The notes beneath the pieces are model-generated. The model saw nothing but the letters and a program-made list of their open reading frames with translations, made no database searches and was not told the DNA's origin. 6,011 bases of DNA from an uncultured Ruminococcus sp. (GTDB taxonomy: Bacteria > Bacillota_A > Clostridia > Oscillospirales > Ruminococcaceae): positions 1-6,011 of the forward strand of contig CACZPE010000323.1 of NCBI GenBank assembly GCA_902782875.1, read 5' to 3'. Shown in pieces: positions 5,079 through 6,011 of this stretch. The translations under genes and the position numbers were made by a program. The number at the start of each line of letters is the position of its first letter. The stretch's first letter is position 1.

Positions 5079-6011
5079 ATGAAAAGGCTCACAGCATTTC
5101 TTTTCGTCCTGCTTGCAGGATGTGCCTCTCCCGCTCTATCCCCTGCGGACAGCACAGATTCGTACACATCTGAATCAATACCTGTCACGGAATTGGCATC
5201 AGAGGCTGACGCCGATGATGATCTCTTTGCATGGGCGCACTATTCCCGCAAATCTTCCGAACTTGACTTTAAATGGAAGGACGAGAAGACAGCCGACAGC
5301 TACCGTATATATGATATGAGCAATAATACCACTCTCGGTGAAGTGCAGCAAAACACTTTCACCTGTCCGTTCAACGATATCAGAGATAATATGGTATTCC
5401 GCGTGGAAAGGATAAATGGCGGTGAAGCCGACGGACAAGCATATATCCATATGCACCGCACAGATAAAGGCGGTCTTTCCCTTGACGACAGCGAAAAGAA
5501 ACGCGACACTGACGGCGACGGGCTGTGCGATATTGATGAGATAGATATCGGTACAGACCGACTGCTTCCCGATACAGACGGTGACGGCCTTCCCGACGGA
5601 TTTGAATACTACACTTTATCCACCGATTCTGTTAAGAAATGCTCGCAGGGCTCGGAGAAAAGTTACGGTGAGACCGACATCGAACAGGACGGGCTCAATA
5701 ATATAGAAGAATACCTTAACGGAACGAATCCATACAACGGTGACAGCGATGAGGACGGCTTCCCCGATGCATATGAGGTCCACAACGGCATGGATCCGAT
5801 TACGCCCGATGCTATAGTAATCGACCGTGAAAAGGCGGAGAGCATAGCCGATCTTGACAAGGACGACATCATGATGATGAATTCCGAGTTCTTCCCGGAT
5901 GATATCAGCGGCGATGACTACATGGGATATATGACCTATGAAATAAGCATGGGCACGAATGACTACGGTTATCTTGAGTCGCTGAGCTCCCGCTACTATG
6001 ACAAGCCCATA
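5079..6011 (+). CDS. lipoprotein with TSP3-like calcium-binding repeats (3' end outside window)
   Basis: The frame stays open to the window edge, giving 311 residues without a stop. The N-terminus [15 protein letters not shown] is a lipoprotein signal peptide with lipobox LAGC, so Cys15 should be lipidated and the protein anchored on the outer face of the membrane. A Ser/Thr/Asp-rich linker follows. Residues about 63-127 (from [16 protein letters not shown] to FRVERINGG) look like a fibronectin type III-like beta-sandwich. Four acidic repeats then follow: DTDGDGLCD (143-151), DTDGDGLPD (165-173), DIEQDGLNN (200-208) and DSDEDGFPD (222-230), the pattern of thrombospondin type 3 or EF-hand-like calcium sites; the third is degenerate. 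Such repeats commonly act as rigid spacers before a catalytic or binding domain, which would lie beyond the edge. The start is supported by AAGGAG (5068-5073), 5 nt before the ATG. Confidence 0.88.
   Translation, partial: MKRLTAFLFVLLAGCASPALSPADSTDSYTSESIPVTELASEADADDDLFAWAHYSRKSSELDFKWKDEKTADSYRIYDMSNNTTLGEVQQNTFTCPFNDIRDNMVFRVERINGGEADGQAYIHMHRTDKGGLSLDDSEKKRDTDGDGLCDIDEIDIGTDRLLPDTDGDGLPDGFEYYTLSTDSVKKCSQGSEKSYGETDIEQDGLNNIEEYLNGTNPYNGDSDEDGFPDAYEVHNGMDPITPDAIVIDREKAESIADLDKDDIMMMNSEFFPDDISGDDYMGYMTYEISMGTNDYGYLESLSSRYYDKPI

Overview
The window looks like a moderately AT-rich, low-GC Gram-positive gut anaerobe of the Clostridia, most likely a Ruminococcus-type organism. The reasons are consensus sigma-A promoters with 17-bp spacers, strong AGGAGG-type ribosome binding sites, an rplM-rpsI operon behind a structured leader, and a lipoprotein with calcium-binding DxDxDG repeats. 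The genus is inferred from the feel of the sequence; no marker here fixes it.

Layout. Positions 1-590, minus strand: the first seven codons of rpsI (S9), complete rplM (L13), a leader of about 90 nt with an anti-Shine-Dalgarno element, and a consensus promoter. Positions 591-1041: about 450 bp with no supportable gene, holding operator-like palindromes and a degenerate copy of the rplM promoter region. Positions 1042-4527, plus strand: a consensus promoter, a short leader with a terminator-like hairpin, a 775-residue cytosolic coiled-coil protein whose last ~60 residues resemble the C-terminal beta-domain of GrpE, a strong intrinsic terminator, then a 150-residue protein of unknown function and a 178-residue multi-pass membrane protein. 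Positions 4526-4557: a hairpin shared by convergent genes. Positions 4562-5036, minus strand: a PaaI-type hotdog thioesterase with its own promoter. Positions 5079-6011, plus strand: the 5' part of a lipoprotein with a possible fibronectin-III-like segment and DxDxDG calcium-binding repeats, running off the window edge.

How the genes work together. rplM and rpsI form the usual ribosomal operon, probably autoregulated through the leader. The coiled-coil, 150-residue and membrane genes lie in tandem and may form one locus, although the terminator after the first means the other two depend on read-through or on a promoter I could not find. The best candidate for new biology is the long coiled-coil protein with the GrpE-like end: it suggests a very elongated partner of an Hsp70-type chaperone or a structural protein reusing that domain. 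No DnaK-type gene lies in the window, so this rests on motif resemblance only. The thioesterase and the lipoprotein look like independent neighbours.
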